Notes: generated from the letters alone by a model not told the origin. DNA of 64,000 nt from Paucibacter aquatile (GCF_002885975.1 NZ_POSP01000004.1:186001-250000), one strand, 5' to 3'. Shown: positions 44,635 through 53,709, counted from the first letter of the stretch. Numbers and translations are program-made.

Positions 44635-45471
44635 ATGGATGACACGCCGCTGAACCTGGGCACCGCGCCAAACTTCACATCCGATTTCCCGCCCGACAGC
44701 GAACGCCGTTTTGGCGGCCTGCGTCGCCTCTACGGTGCGGCCGATTACCAGCGTCTGCGAGGCTTGCATCTGGCCGTGGTCGGGCTGGGCGGGGTGGGCT
44801 CCTGGGCCGTGGAGGCGCTGGCTCGCTCGGGCGTGGCCGGCCTCACGCTGATCGATCTGGATCAGGTTTCGGAATCCAATATCAACCGTCAGATCCAGGC
44901 CCTGGGTTCGACCGTGGGCATGGTCAAGGCCGAAGCGCTGCGCCAGCGCATCCAGGACATCCATCCGGAGTGCCAGGTTCGGGTGATCGAAGACTTTGTG
45001 GAGCCAGGCAACTGGCCGTCCATGCTGGGCGGGCCGGAGCAGGAAGCACAGCTGGACGGCTTGATCGACGCCTGCGATCAGGTGCGCGCCAAAGCCTGTC
45101 TGGCTGCTTGGGCGCGAGCACGCCAGCTGCCTTTCGTGACCGTGGGCGCCGCCGGCGGCAAACGCGAGCCGCACCGGCTCAGCATCGAAGATTTGTCCGA
45201 GACCACGCACGACCCCTTGCTCGCCTCGCTGCGCCAGCGCTTGCGCAAGGAGCATGGCGCGCCGCGTCAGGGCAAGCTGGGCGTGCGCTGCGTGTTTTCG
45301 CGTGAGGCTGTGCACCGCCCCGCGGCTGAAGGCGAGGGCGCCGAGCTCTGTGATGTGGACGGCACGTTGAACTGCCACGGCTACGGCTCCAGCGTGGCCG
45401 TCACGGCCAGTTTCGGCATGGCGGCGGCCGCTGATTTGATTCAGGCCACCTTGGCACGCAAAGTCCGCTGA
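44635..45471 (+). CDS. tcdA: tRNA threonylcarbamoyladenosine dehydratase
   Basis: 278-residue E1-like enzyme that cyclises t6A37 in tRNA using ATP. The nucleotide loop LAVVGLGGVGSWAVEALARSG and the ADP-binding DQVSESNINRQIQAL are typical, together with IDACDQVRAKACLAAW and TVGAAGGKREP. Upstream RFGGLRRLYGAADYQRLRG matches the TcdA/CsdL N-terminus. It has its own promoter region after the cpoB terminator, and the next genes are tRNAs. Confidence 0.95.
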   Translation: MDDTPLNLGTAPNFTSDFPPDSERRFGGLRRLYGAADYQRLRGLHLAVVGLGGVGSWAVEALARSGVAGLTLIDLDQVSESNINRQIQALGSTVGMVKAEALRQRIQDIHPECQVRVIEDFVEPGNWPSMLGGPEQEAQLDGLIDACDQVRAKACLAAWARARQLPFVTVGAAGGKREPHRLSIEDLSETTHDPLLASLRQRLRKEHGAPRQGKLGVRCVFSREAVHRPAAEGEGAELCDVDGTLNCHGYGSSVAVTASFGMAAAADLIQATLARKVR

Positions 45472-45593
45472 GCGGCGTTGTTGGGCTGTCCGGCAGGGCT
45501 CCCGGATTGCCTTCGCCGCGTCAGTCTTTGGCACGCAGTTGAGACATGCCTTCGAAGGTTTTTTGGAGCCTTCAAGAAAGTCGTTCAAAGCTC

Positions 45594-45623
45594 TTGCGAA
45601 GGCCAAAAATTCCTGGCTATAAT
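45594..45623 (+). promoter_or_regulatory. promoter of the first tRNA-Lys gene
   Basis: TTGCGA at 45594-45599 and TATAAT at 45618-45623 with an 18-base spacer, 17 bases upstream of the tRNA 5' end. Confidence 0.75.
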
Positions 45624-45640
45624 GATGGGCTTCGCTTGAT

Positions 45641-45716
45641 GGGTCGTTAGCTCAGTTGGTAGAGCAGCGGACTTTTAATCCGTAGGTCGCAGGTTCGAGT
45701 CCCGCACGACCCACCA
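45641..45716 (+). tRNA. tRNA-Lys (anticodon TTT)
   Basis: 76-base tRNA with encoded CCA. The acceptor stem GGGTCGT pairs with ACGACCC, and the discriminator is A. The D-arm has AGCTCAGTTGGTAGAGC, the anticodon loop is CTTTTAA with anticodon TTT, and the T-arm contains GGTTCGAGTCC. Confidence 0.97.
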
Positions 45717-45899
45717 TCTTTTGATTTGCGAAGGTTGAAGCGCTCAGGCGCTGACCATCGATTAAAAAGTGCGAAGAAGCTGAAAGCGGAAATTTTTAAG
45801 ATTTTCATCAAAACAGTGGAAATCGCAAAAATAGATGCTATACTGCAAGGCTTGCAAGGTTGTTAAGAAATTAACGCCAAGCAAGACAAACAAAGCGTA

Positions 45900-45975
45900 G
45901 GGCTCTTAGCTCAGTTGGTAGAGCAGCGGACTCTTAATCCGTAGGTCGAGTGTTCGAGTCACTCAGGGCCCACCA
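45900..45975 (+). tRNA. tRNA-Lys (anticodon CTT)
   Basis: 76-base tRNA with encoded CCA. The acceptor stem GGGCTCT pairs with AGGGCCC including one T-G pair, and the anticodon loop is CTCTTAA with anticodon CTT. Its 5' half is nearly the same as the TTT gene about 180 bases upstream. A possible -10 TATACT is at 45839-45844. Confidence 0.95.
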
Positions 45976-45991
45976 AAATTAAGAATGGAAC

Positions 45992-46025
45992 AAGCACCAG
46001 ATGCGAAAGCGGCTGGTGCTTTTTT
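45992..46025 (+). terminator. terminator after the tRNA-Lys genes
   Basis: AAGCACCAG (45992-46000) pairs with CTGGTGCTT (46013-46021), followed by a run of T. The remaining gap to 46189 shows nothing I can name. Confidence 0.88.
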
Positions 46026-46189
46026 CATTGTCGCATCTGAATTGAAGCGCGCCATGTGACCTGGGTGCATGCGCTCGGATCCGCTTGGCCGAAGCCCAGC
46101 CGAGGCGCTCAGCTGGATGAACGCTCAGGCGTGGCGTGGTGGTGTGAGAGGGAGCGGGCGCGCGCTTGCGCGCGGGCCCAAGTGCGGCT

Positions 46190-46924
46190 TCAGTCGCGCG
46201 CAGCAGGCGGTTGGTCGGGCGATCCGACCACGGACATGGTCTGGGTGCCGGTGACGATCATGCGCACCATCACCACCAATTGCTCGGTCAGCTCGGGCAG
46301 CTTGTCGCGAGGCAGGTCCATGGCGGTGGAGCCGATGGCGAACACCAGGCGAGTGATCGCCTTGGCCGTCAGGCCGGGCTCGTAGAGGCCTGTGCCATTG
46401 GCTTCGGCCAGGCGGATCAGGTCCTGGCGCAACTCTTCTTCGAAAAAGCTCAGCTGTCGGTCGACCGCGTGCTTGAACGCATCCGAGCCCACCGTGCCTT
46501 CGCGCAGCAGGATGTGCAGCAGCACATCGTTGGAGCTCAGCTGGTCCATGAAAGCCTGCACCGCGCTGCGAACCACACTGGTGCCGCCGATGGAGCGGCG
46601 GCGGGCTTCGCCAATGATGTTGCGCAGAGAGAGGCCGGCCAGCTCGATCAGGGCCACGGCCAGCTCGTCCATGTCACGGAACTGGCGGTAGAAGCTGTTG
46701 GGCGCAATGCCGGCTTCGCGTGCCACCTCTCGCAGGCTCAGGGAAGAGACGCTGCGGTGCGGGCCGACCAGTTTGAGGGCGGCCTGGATGATGTCATCGC
46801 GGGTGATCAGGGCCTTGCGGCCGGGGCCGCTGACACTCGGCGCCTCGTGCGCGTCCACGGCAAGCACCGAAACCGGGGTTTCGAGGGCGGCAGCGTGGGG
46901 CAGGGGCGCGAGCGTGGGGGTCAT
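46190..46924 (-). CDS. TetR-family repressor of fatty-acid desaturation (FabR/DesT-like)
   Basis: 244 residues. After a variable 37-residue N-terminus comes a helix-turn-helix, TRDDIIQAALKLVGPHRS with LREVAREAGIAPNSFYRQF and then RDMDELAVALIELAG, which is the FabR/DesT form. The ligand domain has the DesT-like block GLYEPGLTAKAITRLVFAI. FabR and DesT sense the ratio of saturated to unsaturated acyl thioesters and repress unsaturated fatty-acid genes. It diverges from a ferredoxin reductase and a desaturase, just as DesT does from desCB in Pseudomonas, with palindromes between them. Confidence 0.9.
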   Translation of the reverse strand: MTPTLAPLPHAAALETPVSVLAVDAHEAPSVSGPGRKALITRDDIIQAALKLVGPHRSVSSLSLREVAREAGIAPNSFYRQFRDMDELAVALIELAGLSLRNIIGEARRRSIGGTSVVRSAVQAFMDQLSSNDVLLHILLREGTVGSDAFKHAVDRQLSFFEEELRQDLIRLAEANGTGLYEPGLTAKAITRLVFAIGSTAMDLPRDKLPELTEQLVVMVRMIVTGTQTMSVVGSPDQPPAARD

Positions 46925-46969
46925 GGAGGCGATCGGTGCGAGGCACGCATCATACCGACGCTTTAATTA

Positions 46970-47010
46970 ATATACGAGCGTATATAAATTTGTATGCTCA
47001 TGCATATAAT
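46970..47010. promoter_or_regulatory. candidate operators and promoter between the FabR/DesT-like gene and the desaturase operon
   Basis: Two palindromes: ATATACG-AG-CGTATAT (46970-46985) and TATGC-TCAT-GCATA (46993-47006). A TATAAT at 47005-47010 fits the -10 of the rightward operon, so the second palindrome overlaps that promoter. The site sequences differ from the published DesT and FabR operators I remember. Confidence 0.65.
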
Positions 47011-47050
47011 GGCTTCAGTCCAGTGTTTCCCCCTGGACGGAGTGTTGTTC

Positions 47051-48163
47051 GTGAGCGCATTGACCCCCGCAGTTTCCTCCCCGTCCGCCTCTTCTCCGCG
47101 CCAGCAGCCCCCATTGCTGCGCCGCTGGGCGGGCGCTTTTGTCGACCCCGCCGTGTTTGACTACTGGGCCGGGCACCTCAACCGCCTCTGGACCTGGGAA
47201 CGCCCCCTGGCTCGCGTGGTCGAGCGCCGCGAGGCCGCGCTGGGTGCCGTCACCCTGGTGCTGCAGCCCAACCGCCACTGGCATGGATTCATCCCGGGCC
47301 AGCATTTGAACCTCGGGGTCGAGATCGAAGGTCGCCGCGTCACCCGCTCCTACAGCCTGTGCGATGTGCCGCGGGCCGATGGTCGCTTCGCCGTCACGGT
47401 ACAGCAGGTCGATGGCGGTTTGATGTCCACCCATCTGTGCACGCGCACCCGCGTGGGCGATGTGCTGGACGTCGGCCCGGCTTTTGGTGACCTGGTGCTG
47501 CCCAGCGCCCTGCAAGGCCGCTACCTGCTGCTGGCCGCGGGCAGCGGCATCACGCCGCTGATGAGCCTGGTGCGTGAACTGGCGGCGCGCCAGATGCCGG
47601 TTCCGGTCACGCTGATGTACTGGGTCAAGACCAGCGCCCATGCCTGTTTTGTGCCCGAGCTGCAGGCTTTGACTCAGCGCTTCCCGAACTTCCAGTTTCA
47701 GCTGATCGCCACCCAGCAGGGCGGTCGCCGCATCGACGCCGAGCTGCTCGCGCCGCGCCTGGCTGACGTGGGCGCCGAGACCCATGCCCTGGCCTGCGGC
47801 CCGGGCGGCTTTGCGGCCCAGGCACGCGAACTGCTCGCGGGCCAGGCGGCCAGCTTCAAGGCCGAGGCTTTCACGCCCGCCGTGCCCTTGAACACCGACA
47901 GCAAGCACCAGGTGCAGGTGGAACTGCGCCGCTCCGGCCGCACGCTGGAGGTGGCCTCGGGCATGTCCCTGCTGGCCGCGCTGGAGGCCCAAGGGGTGCG
48001 CCCGGCCTCGGGCTGCCGCATGGGCATCTGCCACAGCTGCGTCTGCACCAAGCACGAAGGCCTGGCCGAAGACATGAACACCGGCGAGCGTTGCAGCGAG
48101 CCCAACAGCGCGATTCGCATCTGCGTCAGCCGCGCCTGTACCGACCTCAGTTTGGATCTGTAA
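47051..48163 (+). CDS. ferredoxin reductase for the fatty-acid desaturase (DesC-like)
   Basis: 370 residues, FAD/NAD(P)H reductase fused to a C-terminal plant-type [2Fe-2S] ferredoxin. The start is a GTG at 47051 with GGAG eight bases upstream. The FAD part has RVTRSYSLCDVP, the nucleotide part LLLAAGSGITPLMSLVREL and HALACGPGGFAAQARELL. The Fe-S cluster Cys pattern is SGCRMGICHSCVC with a later RICVSRAC. It would pass electrons to the desaturase encoded eight bases downstream. Expression should be set by the divergent TetR repressor. Confidence 0.92.
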   Translation: MSALTPAVSSPSASSPRQQPPLLRRWAGAFVDPAVFDYWAGHLNRLWTWERPLARVVERREAALGAVTLVLQPNRHWHGFIPGQHLNLGVEIEGRRVTRSYSLCDVPRADGRFAVTVQQVDGGLMSTHLCTRTRVGDVLDVGPAFGDLVLPSALQGRYLLLAAGSGITPLMSLVRELAARQMPVPVTLMYWVKTSAHACFVPELQALTQRFPNFQFQLIATQQGGRRIDAELLAPRLADVGAETHALACGPGGFAAQARELLAGQAASFKAEAFTPAVPLNTDSKHQVQVELRRSGRTLEVASGMSLLAALEAQGVRPASGCRMGICHSCVCTKHEGLAEDMNTGERCSEPNSAIRICVSRACTDLSLDL

Positions 48164-48171
48164 ACAAGCTC

Positions 48172-49281
48172 ATGAGCAAGTCCCTGACCCGCAATCTCTC
48201 GCCTGCCGAACTGGAAAGCTTCGGCGCCGAAATCGAGGCCCTGCGTGCCCGCACCGTGGCCGATCTAGGCGTGCGCGATGCGCGCTACATCCGCAACATC
48301 TTCAAGGCCGTGCGCTGGACCGAGGTGATCGGCCGCGCCGCGCTGATGATCGGCGCCTTCCTGCCCATGCCCTGGCTGATCGGTTTCTGGATCGTCGGCG
48401 CGCTGAGCCTGGCGCTGTCCAAGATTCTCGACAATATGGAGCTGGGCCATAACGTCATCCATGGACAGTTCGACTGGATGGGTGACCCCAAGTTCCAGGG
48501 CAAGAGCTTCGAGTGGGACATCGTCGGCACCAGCGACAACTGGCGCAAGACCCACAACTTCCGCCACCACACCTACACCAACATCCACGGCCTCGACGAC
48601 GACATCGGCTACGGCCTGCTGCGCCTCTTCCCTGAGCAGAAGTGGCAGCCCCTGGCGCTGATTCAGCCCATCGTGGCGGTCTTTTTTGCGCTGTTTTTCC
48701 AGTGGGGCGTGGCCATCCAGAACCTGCCCAAGGGCGGCTATTTCGGCAAGCATGGCCGCGCTGCGCGCCGCGAGCTCAAGCTGGCCGGTCGCAAGATCTC
48801 GCACCAGCTGATCAAGGATTACCTGATCTTCCCGGCCCTGGCCGGCCCGGGTTTCCTGGTGGTGCTGACGGGCAATCTGGTCGCCAATATGCTGCGCAAT
48901 GTCTGGACCTACACCATCATCTTCTGCGGTCACTTCACCACCGAGGTCGAGACCTTCCACCGCAATGTGCTGAAGAACGAGACCCGCGCCCATTGGTACT
49001 GGCGCCAGATCCGCGGCTCCAGCAATTTGGCCGGTGGCTTTGTGCTGAACACGCTGTCGGGCAATCTGAGCCACCAGATCGAGCACCATCTCTTCCCCGA
49101 TGTGCCTGCCAATCGCTATGTCGAGATGGCGCCGGTGGTGCGCGACATCTGCCGCCGCTACGGTGTTCACTACAACACCGGCTCGCTGCCCAAGCAGTTC
49201 GGCCAGGTGATCTGGCGTATCCTGCGCCACAGCTTCCCGAGCCGGCCGCGCCGCGCGGCGGTGGCCAGCCTGCAGGGTTGA
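48172..49281 (+). CDS. membrane fatty-acid desaturase (acyl-CoA delta-9 type, DesB-like)
   Basis: 369-residue integral membrane di-iron desaturase. The three His boxes are HNVIH (93-97), HNFRHH (128-133) and HQIEHH (301-306), the HxxHH third box with Gln being typical of this branch. Hydrophobic stretches include MIGAFLPMPWLIGFWIVGAL and IVAVFFALFFQWGVAI. It introduces a double bond into saturated acyl chains with electrons from the reductase encoded upstream. Substrate and position are inferred from family and context. A strong terminator follows. Confidence 0.93.
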   Translation: MSKSLTRNLSPAELESFGAEIEALRARTVADLGVRDARYIRNIFKAVRWTEVIGRAALMIGAFLPMPWLIGFWIVGALSLALSKILDNMELGHNVIHGQFDWMGDPKFQGKSFEWDIVGTSDNWRKTHNFRHHTYTNIHGLDDDIGYGLLRLFPEQKWQPLALIQPIVAVFFALFFQWGVAIQNLPKGGYFGKHGRAARRELKLAGRKISHQLIKDYLIFPALAGPGFLVVLTGNLVANMLRNVWTYTIIFCGHFTTEVETFHRNVLKNETRAHWYWRQIRGSSNLAGGFVLNTLSGNLSHQIEHHLFPDVPANRYVEMAPVVRDICRRYGVHYNTGSLPKQFGQVIWRILRHSFPSRPRRAAVASLQG

Positions 49282-49318
49282 TTCGCAGGCGCGTCATACC
49301 AGCGATGGGCGAATGAGA

Positions 49319-49351
49319 AAAGGGCGGAGCGCCATCGGCGCTCCGCCCTTT
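49319..49351. terminator. bidirectional terminator between desaturase and M13 peptidase genes
   Basis: AAAGGGCGGAGCGCC and GGCGCTCCGCCCTTT form a 15-bp stem with a three-base loop ATC. The two flanking genes converge on it. Confidence 0.92.
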
Positions 49352-49377
49352 GTCGTTTCAGGCCCGGTGGCGGCCGC

Positions 49378-51426
49378 TCACCAGATGCGCAGGCGCTCGG
49401 CGGCCGGCTTGAACAAGGCGTCACCGGCCTTGGTGCCGAAGGCCTCGTGGAAGCCGTCGTGGTTGCTGATCGTGCCGTTGGCGCGGAACTCGCCGGGCGA
49501 GTGGCTGTCCGTGGTCAGCTGCTGCAGCAGGCGTTCGTCGCGGTACTTGTTGCGCCAGATCTGCGAGAAGCCGAGGAAGAAGCGCTGGGCGCCCGTCGTG
49601 CCGCCGATCACCGGCGCCGGCTTGCCGCCCAGCGAGCGCAGATAGGCCTTGTAGGCGATCTGCAGGCCGGACAGGTCGGCGATGTTCTCGCCCAGGGTCA
49701 GGCGGCCGTTGATGCGTTTTCCGGGCAGGGGCTGGTAGCCCTCGTACTGCGCCACCAGCTTGGTAGCGATGGCTTCGAAGGCGGCGCGGTCTTCCTGGGT
49801 CCACCAGTCGCGCAGCACGCCGTCGCCGTCGAACTGGCTGCCGCGGTCGTCAAAGCCGTGGCTGATCTCATGACCAATCACAGCACCGATGGCGCCGTAG
49901 TTGATGGCGTCGTCCGCTTCCATGCTGAAGAAGGGCGGTTGCAGGATGGCGGCCGGGAAGACGATCTCGTTGGCCGAACCGCTGTAGTAGGCGTTGACGG
50001 TCTGCGGCGTCATGCCCCATTCCTTGCGGTTCACCGACTGGCCGGCCTTGGCCACCATGCGATCCCAGGCGAAGCGGGCGGCGCGCTGGCTGTTGCCGAA
50101 GGCATCACCGGGCTTGACCTCGAGGCGGCTGTAGTCGCGCCACTGCTCAGGGTAGCCGATCTTGGTCGTGTACTTGGACAGCTTGTCCTGGGCCTGCGCC
50201 TTGGTGGCCGGGCTCATCCAGCTCAGGCCATCGATCGAGTCCTTGTAGGCCGCCATCAAATTGGCCACAAGCGTCTGCATGCGGGCCTTGTAGGCGGCTG
50301 GGAAGTGGCGCGCCACCCAGAGCTCCCCCACCGCCTCGCCGAGCGCGCTGTTGGTGTCGTTGATGGACTGTTGCCAGCGCGGCAGCTCGGTCTTGGCGCC
50401 GGTCAGGGCCTGGCGGAAGGCGAAGTTGGCTTCGCGCACGGCCTTGGGCAGCACATCGGCGCTGCGGCTCAGGGCGTGCAGGCGCAGGTAGAGCTTCCAG
50501 TCCTCCAGCGGCTGCTCGGCCAGCAGGCCGGCCAGGGCGCGGATGGCGCTGGGCTGGGCCACATCGATGCTGGTGGTCTTGCCCAGGCCGGCCGATTCCA
50601 GATAGGCCGTCCAGTCGAAGCCGGGCGCCTGTTCGCGCAGATCGCCCACGCGGGTCGGGTTGTTGGTCTTGACCGGGTTGCGGTTGTCGACCTTGTCCCA
50701 GTGCACGGCGGCGATGCGCTCTTCCAGGGCCAGCACGCGCTGGGCGGCCGCGGCGGGCTCGGCTTCTCCGGCAAAGCCGGCCAGCTGGCTCAGATAGGCG
50801 CGGTAGGCCTCGCGAGCCTTGGCCATGCGAGCGTCGTCCTTGAGCAGGTAGTAGTCGCGATCCGGCAGGCCCAGGCCGCTCTGGCCCATGCGCACGCCGT
50901 TCATCTTGGGGTTCTTGGCCTCGGCCGTCACCCCCACGCGCACCGGTGAGGCGGCGAAGAGCTGCGAGCGGCCCAGCCACTGCGCCAGCGCCGTCCGGTC
51001 CTTGATGGCCGAGATCTCTTTCAGCAGCGGCTGGATGGGCGCCAGACCGGCGCGCTCGATCGCCTCGGTGTCGAGGTGGCTGCGGTAGTAGTCGGCGATC
51101 TTCTGGGCATTGCTGCCGGCAGCGTGCTGGCCGCGGGCCAGCTCATCGATCAGGGCGCGCACGCGTGCGTCGGACTGGTCGATCAGCAGATCGAAGCTGC
51201 CATAACGCGATTTGTCAGCGGGGATCTCGGTGTTCTTCAGCCATAGGCCGTTGACGGCTCGGAACAGATCGTCCTGCGGCCGCACGCTGGGGTCGAAGCT
51301 GCTGCGGTCCAGGCCCTGGATGCTGGGTGCGGCAGTTTCGGCGGCCAGGGCCGGGCCGGCACCGAAGGCCAGCTGGGTCAGCAAGGCCAGGGTGGCGAGC
51401 TTGAACGGGGTTTTCATCATCAACAT
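49378..51426 (-). CDS. exported M13 (neprilysin-like) zinc metallopeptidase, downstream copy
   Basis: 682 residues from the ATG at 51426, with a signal peptide ending GPALAAE. The zinc motif HEISH (H519, E520, H523) in IGAVIGHEISHGFDDRGSQF and the third ligand in LGENIADLSGLQIA are the M13 forms; NAYYSGSANEIVFPAAIL is the substrate-binding segment of PepO-like enzymes. It degrades small peptides in the periplasm by family. A paralogue of the same length and architecture lies 44 bases upstream, and both read in the same direction. Confidence 0.93.
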   Translation of the reverse strand: MLMMKTPFKLATLALLTQLAFGAGPALAAETAAPSIQGLDRSSFDPSVRPQDDLFRAVNGLWLKNTEIPADKSRYGSFDLLIDQSDARVRALIDELARGQHAAGSNAQKIADYYRSHLDTEAIERAGLAPIQPLLKEISAIKDRTALAQWLGRSQLFAASPVRVGVTAEAKNPKMNGVRMGQSGLGLPDRDYYLLKDDARMAKAREAYRAYLSQLAGFAGEAEPAAAAQRVLALEERIAAVHWDKVDNRNPVKTNNPTRVGDLREQAPGFDWTAYLESAGLGKTTSIDVAQPSAIRALAGLLAEQPLEDWKLYLRLHALSRSADVLPKAVREANFAFRQALTGAKTELPRWQQSINDTNSALGEAVGELWVARHFPAAYKARMQTLVANLMAAYKDSIDGLSWMSPATKAQAQDKLSKYTTKIGYPEQWRDYSRLEVKPGDAFGNSQRAARFAWDRMVAKAGQSVNRKEWGMTPQTVNAYYSGSANEIVFPAAILQPPFFSMEADDAINYGAIGAVIGHEISHGFDDRGSQFDGDGVLRDWWTQEDRAAFEAIATKLVAQYEGYQPLPGKRINGRLTLGENIADLSGLQIAYKAYLRSLGGKPAPVIGGTTGAQRFFLGFSQIWRNKYRDERLLQQLTTDSHSPGEFRANGTISNHDGFHEAFGTKAGDALFKPAAERLRIW

Positions 51427-51470
51427 GGGCAGGTTCTTCCTGAAAAAGGAGCGGGGTCGAAGGCGGGCGC

Positions 51471-53522
51471 TCACCAGATGCGGATGCGCTCGCCCTCGGG
51501 CTTGAACAGGCGGTCGCCCTTGCGGGTGCCGAAGGCTTGGTGGAAGGCGTCGTGGTTGACCACGCCGCCGTTGGCGCGGAACTGGCCCGGCGAATGCGGG
51601 TCGGCCATCAGCTGTTGCAGCAGCAAGGGCGGGCGCACCTTTTCACGCCAGATCTGCGCGAAACCGAGGAAGAAGCGCTGCTCACCGGTGTAGCCATCCA
51701 GCACCGGCGCCGGCTTGCCGCCCAGCGATGCCTGATAGGCCTTGAAGGCGATCTGCAAGCCCGACAGGTCGGCGATGTTCTCTCCCAAGGTCAGCTGGCC
51801 GTTGACGCGCTTGCCGGGCAGGGCCTGGTAGGCGCTGAACTGCTGGGCCAGGCGCTGGCCCAGGGCCTCGAAGGCCTTGCGGTCGGCCGGCTGCCACCAG
51901 TCGCGCAGCATGCCGTCGCCGTCGTACTGGGCGCCTTGGTCGTCGAAGCCGTGGCTGATCTCGTGGCCGATCACGGCACCGATGCCGCCGTAGTTGACCG
52001 CGTCATCGGCCTTCATGTCGAAGAAGGGCGGCTGCAGGATGGCGGCCGGGAAGACGATCTCGTTGAAGGTCTCGTTGTAGTAGGCGTTGACCTGCTGCGG
52101 CACCATGCCCCATTCGCTGCGGTCCACCTTCTGGCCCAGCTTGGCGGCCTCGCGGGCCCAGGCGAACTGCGCCGCGCGCTGCTGATTGCCCAGCGCGTCG
52201 CCGGCCTTGACCTGCAGGGCGCTGTAGTCGCGCCAGACATCGGGGTAGCCGATCTTGACCAGGTATTTGGACAGCTTGTCCTGCGCCTGCAGCTGGGTCT
52301 CGGGCGTCATCCAGCTCAGGCCGTCGACCGAGCTCTTGTAGGCGGCCAGCAGATTGGCCACGAGCTCCTGCATGCGCGCCTTTTGCGCCGGCGGGAAATG
52401 CTGGGCCACGTAGAGCTCGCCCACGGCTTCGCCCAGGGCTTCGTTGATCGCATCCACGCCTTGCTTCCAGCGCGGCAGCTCCTGCTGCGTGCCGCTCATG
52501 GCGCGGCCGTGGAAGGCAAAGGCGGCGGCGCGGAAGGGCTGGGGCAGCACGGCAGCGTGGGCGTCCAGGGTGTGCAGCTTGGCGTAGAGCTTCCAGTCGG
52601 CCAGCGGCGCTTCGGCCAGCAATTGGGCCAGGCCGCGGATGGCGCTGGGCTGGGCCACGGTCAGCTTGTCCACGGCCTTGAGTTGGGCGGCGGCGAAGAA
52701 GGCGTTCCAGTCCAGGCCCGGCGCGGCTGCGCTCAGCTCGGCCGGCGTCATCGGGTTGTAGGTCTTTTGCACATCGCGGCTGCTGACCACGTCCCAGTGC
52801 GCCTTGGCCATGCGCGTTTCCAGGGCCAGCACGCGGCGTGCGGCTTCGGCCGGCTGGGCTTCGCCGCTCAGGCGGGCCAGCTTGCTCAGGTAGGCCAGAT
52901 AGGCGCTGCGGGCCTTGGCCAGGCTGGGGTCGCGCTGGTTCAGGTAGTAGTCGCGCTCGGGCAGGCCCAGGCCCGACTGGGCCAGCTGCAGGCGGTTGAC
53001 CATGGGCTCCTTGGGGTCTGGGCCCAGGCCCAGGCGGAAGGGTTGGCGCAACTGGCCTTGCGCCGAGCCCAGCCAGACCAGCAGCTGCTCGCGGCTGGCC
53101 AGTGCAGCAATCTCGTCCAGGCGCGGCTGCAGGGCGCTCAAGCCCTCGCGGTCGATGCGGGCAGTGTCCAGAAAGGCGGCGTAGAACTGGCCGATCTTGG
53201 CCTCCTTGCTGCCTTCGGACTGAGGCTGCGCCGCCAGGCCCTCGGCCAGGGCGCGCACGCGCTGGTCGCTGAGCTCGGCCAGTTTCTCGAAGCTGCCCCA
53301 GGAGCCCTTGTCGGCCGGGATGGTGGTGGCCTTGATCCAGCCGCCGTTGGTGGCGCGGAACAGGTCGTCCTGCACCCGCACCTTGCGGTCGAAGTAGGGC
53401 AGGTCCAGGCCGGAGGCCGGTGCGTCTGCGGCCAGGGCCGCGCCGCTGGCCAGGGCGCTCAGGCCCGAGATGCCGGCGACGTGGAGCAGGGCCACCAGGG
53501 TGCAGTGTTGGAAGGCGTTCAT
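51471..53522 (-). CDS. exported M13 (neprilysin-like) zinc metallopeptidase, upstream copy
   Basis: 683 residues from the ATG at 53520-53522 (MNAFQHCTLVALLHVAG), with a signal peptide ending AALAAD. The zinc motif is again HEISH (H520) in IGAVIGHEISHGFDDQGAQY with LGENIADLSGLQIA and NAYYNETFNEIVFPAAIL. The frame continues upstream, but that part has no signal or similarity. The C-termini of both copies end RIRIW and LRIW, as in neprilysin relatives. In 53523-53709 a hairpin AATGCCCGG/CCGGGCATT (53564-53593) without T-run is the only structure seen. Confidence 0.93.
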   Translation of the reverse strand: MNAFQHCTLVALLHVAGISGLSALASGAALAADAPASGLDLPYFDRKVRVQDDLFRATNGGWIKATTIPADKGSWGSFEKLAELSDQRVRALAEGLAAQPQSEGSKEAKIGQFYAAFLDTARIDREGLSALQPRLDEIAALASREQLLVWLGSAQGQLRQPFRLGLGPDPKEPMVNRLQLAQSGLGLPERDYYLNQRDPSLAKARSAYLAYLSKLARLSGEAQPAEAARRVLALETRMAKAHWDVVSSRDVQKTYNPMTPAELSAAAPGLDWNAFFAAAQLKAVDKLTVAQPSAIRGLAQLLAEAPLADWKLYAKLHTLDAHAAVLPQPFRAAAFAFHGRAMSGTQQELPRWKQGVDAINEALGEAVGELYVAQHFPPAQKARMQELVANLLAAYKSSVDGLSWMTPETQLQAQDKLSKYLVKIGYPDVWRDYSALQVKAGDALGNQQRAAQFAWAREAAKLGQKVDRSEWGMVPQQVNAYYNETFNEIVFPAAILQPPFFDMKADDAVNYGGIGAVIGHEISHGFDDQGAQYDGDGMLRDWWQPADRKAFEALGQRLAQQFSAYQALPGKRVNGQLTLGENIADLSGLQIAFKAYQASLGGKPAPVLDGYTGEQRFFLGFAQIWREKVRPPLLLQQLMADPHSPGQFRANGGVVNHDAFHQAFGTRKGDRLFKPEGERIRIW

Positions 53523-53709
53523 GGCGGGAGTTCGCAAATCAAAGATCAGGTTCAGAAATGGGAAATGCCCGGCTTCCTGCGAAACCGGGCATTGGCAATC
53601 GGGGCAGACCGCGCATGTGGAGATCGGTTGGCCTGAGCCTACCCGCCATGGCCGGGTGTGCCGAAAGTCAGCGCTCGGGAGTTTCCCGAGTCGAGCTTCA
53701 AGGCTGTGT

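Noticed and set aside
46056..46385. 109-codon plus-strand frame antisense to the FabR/DesT-like gene
   Set aside because: Most of it is antisense to a well-supported TetR gene and the remainder is Arg/Ala-rich without a start signal.
53564..53593. Hairpin AATGCCCGG/CCGGGCATT between nagA and the M13 genes considered as a terminator
   Set aside because: No T-run on either side, and it lies upstream of the M13 gene start, so a leader structure is as likely.
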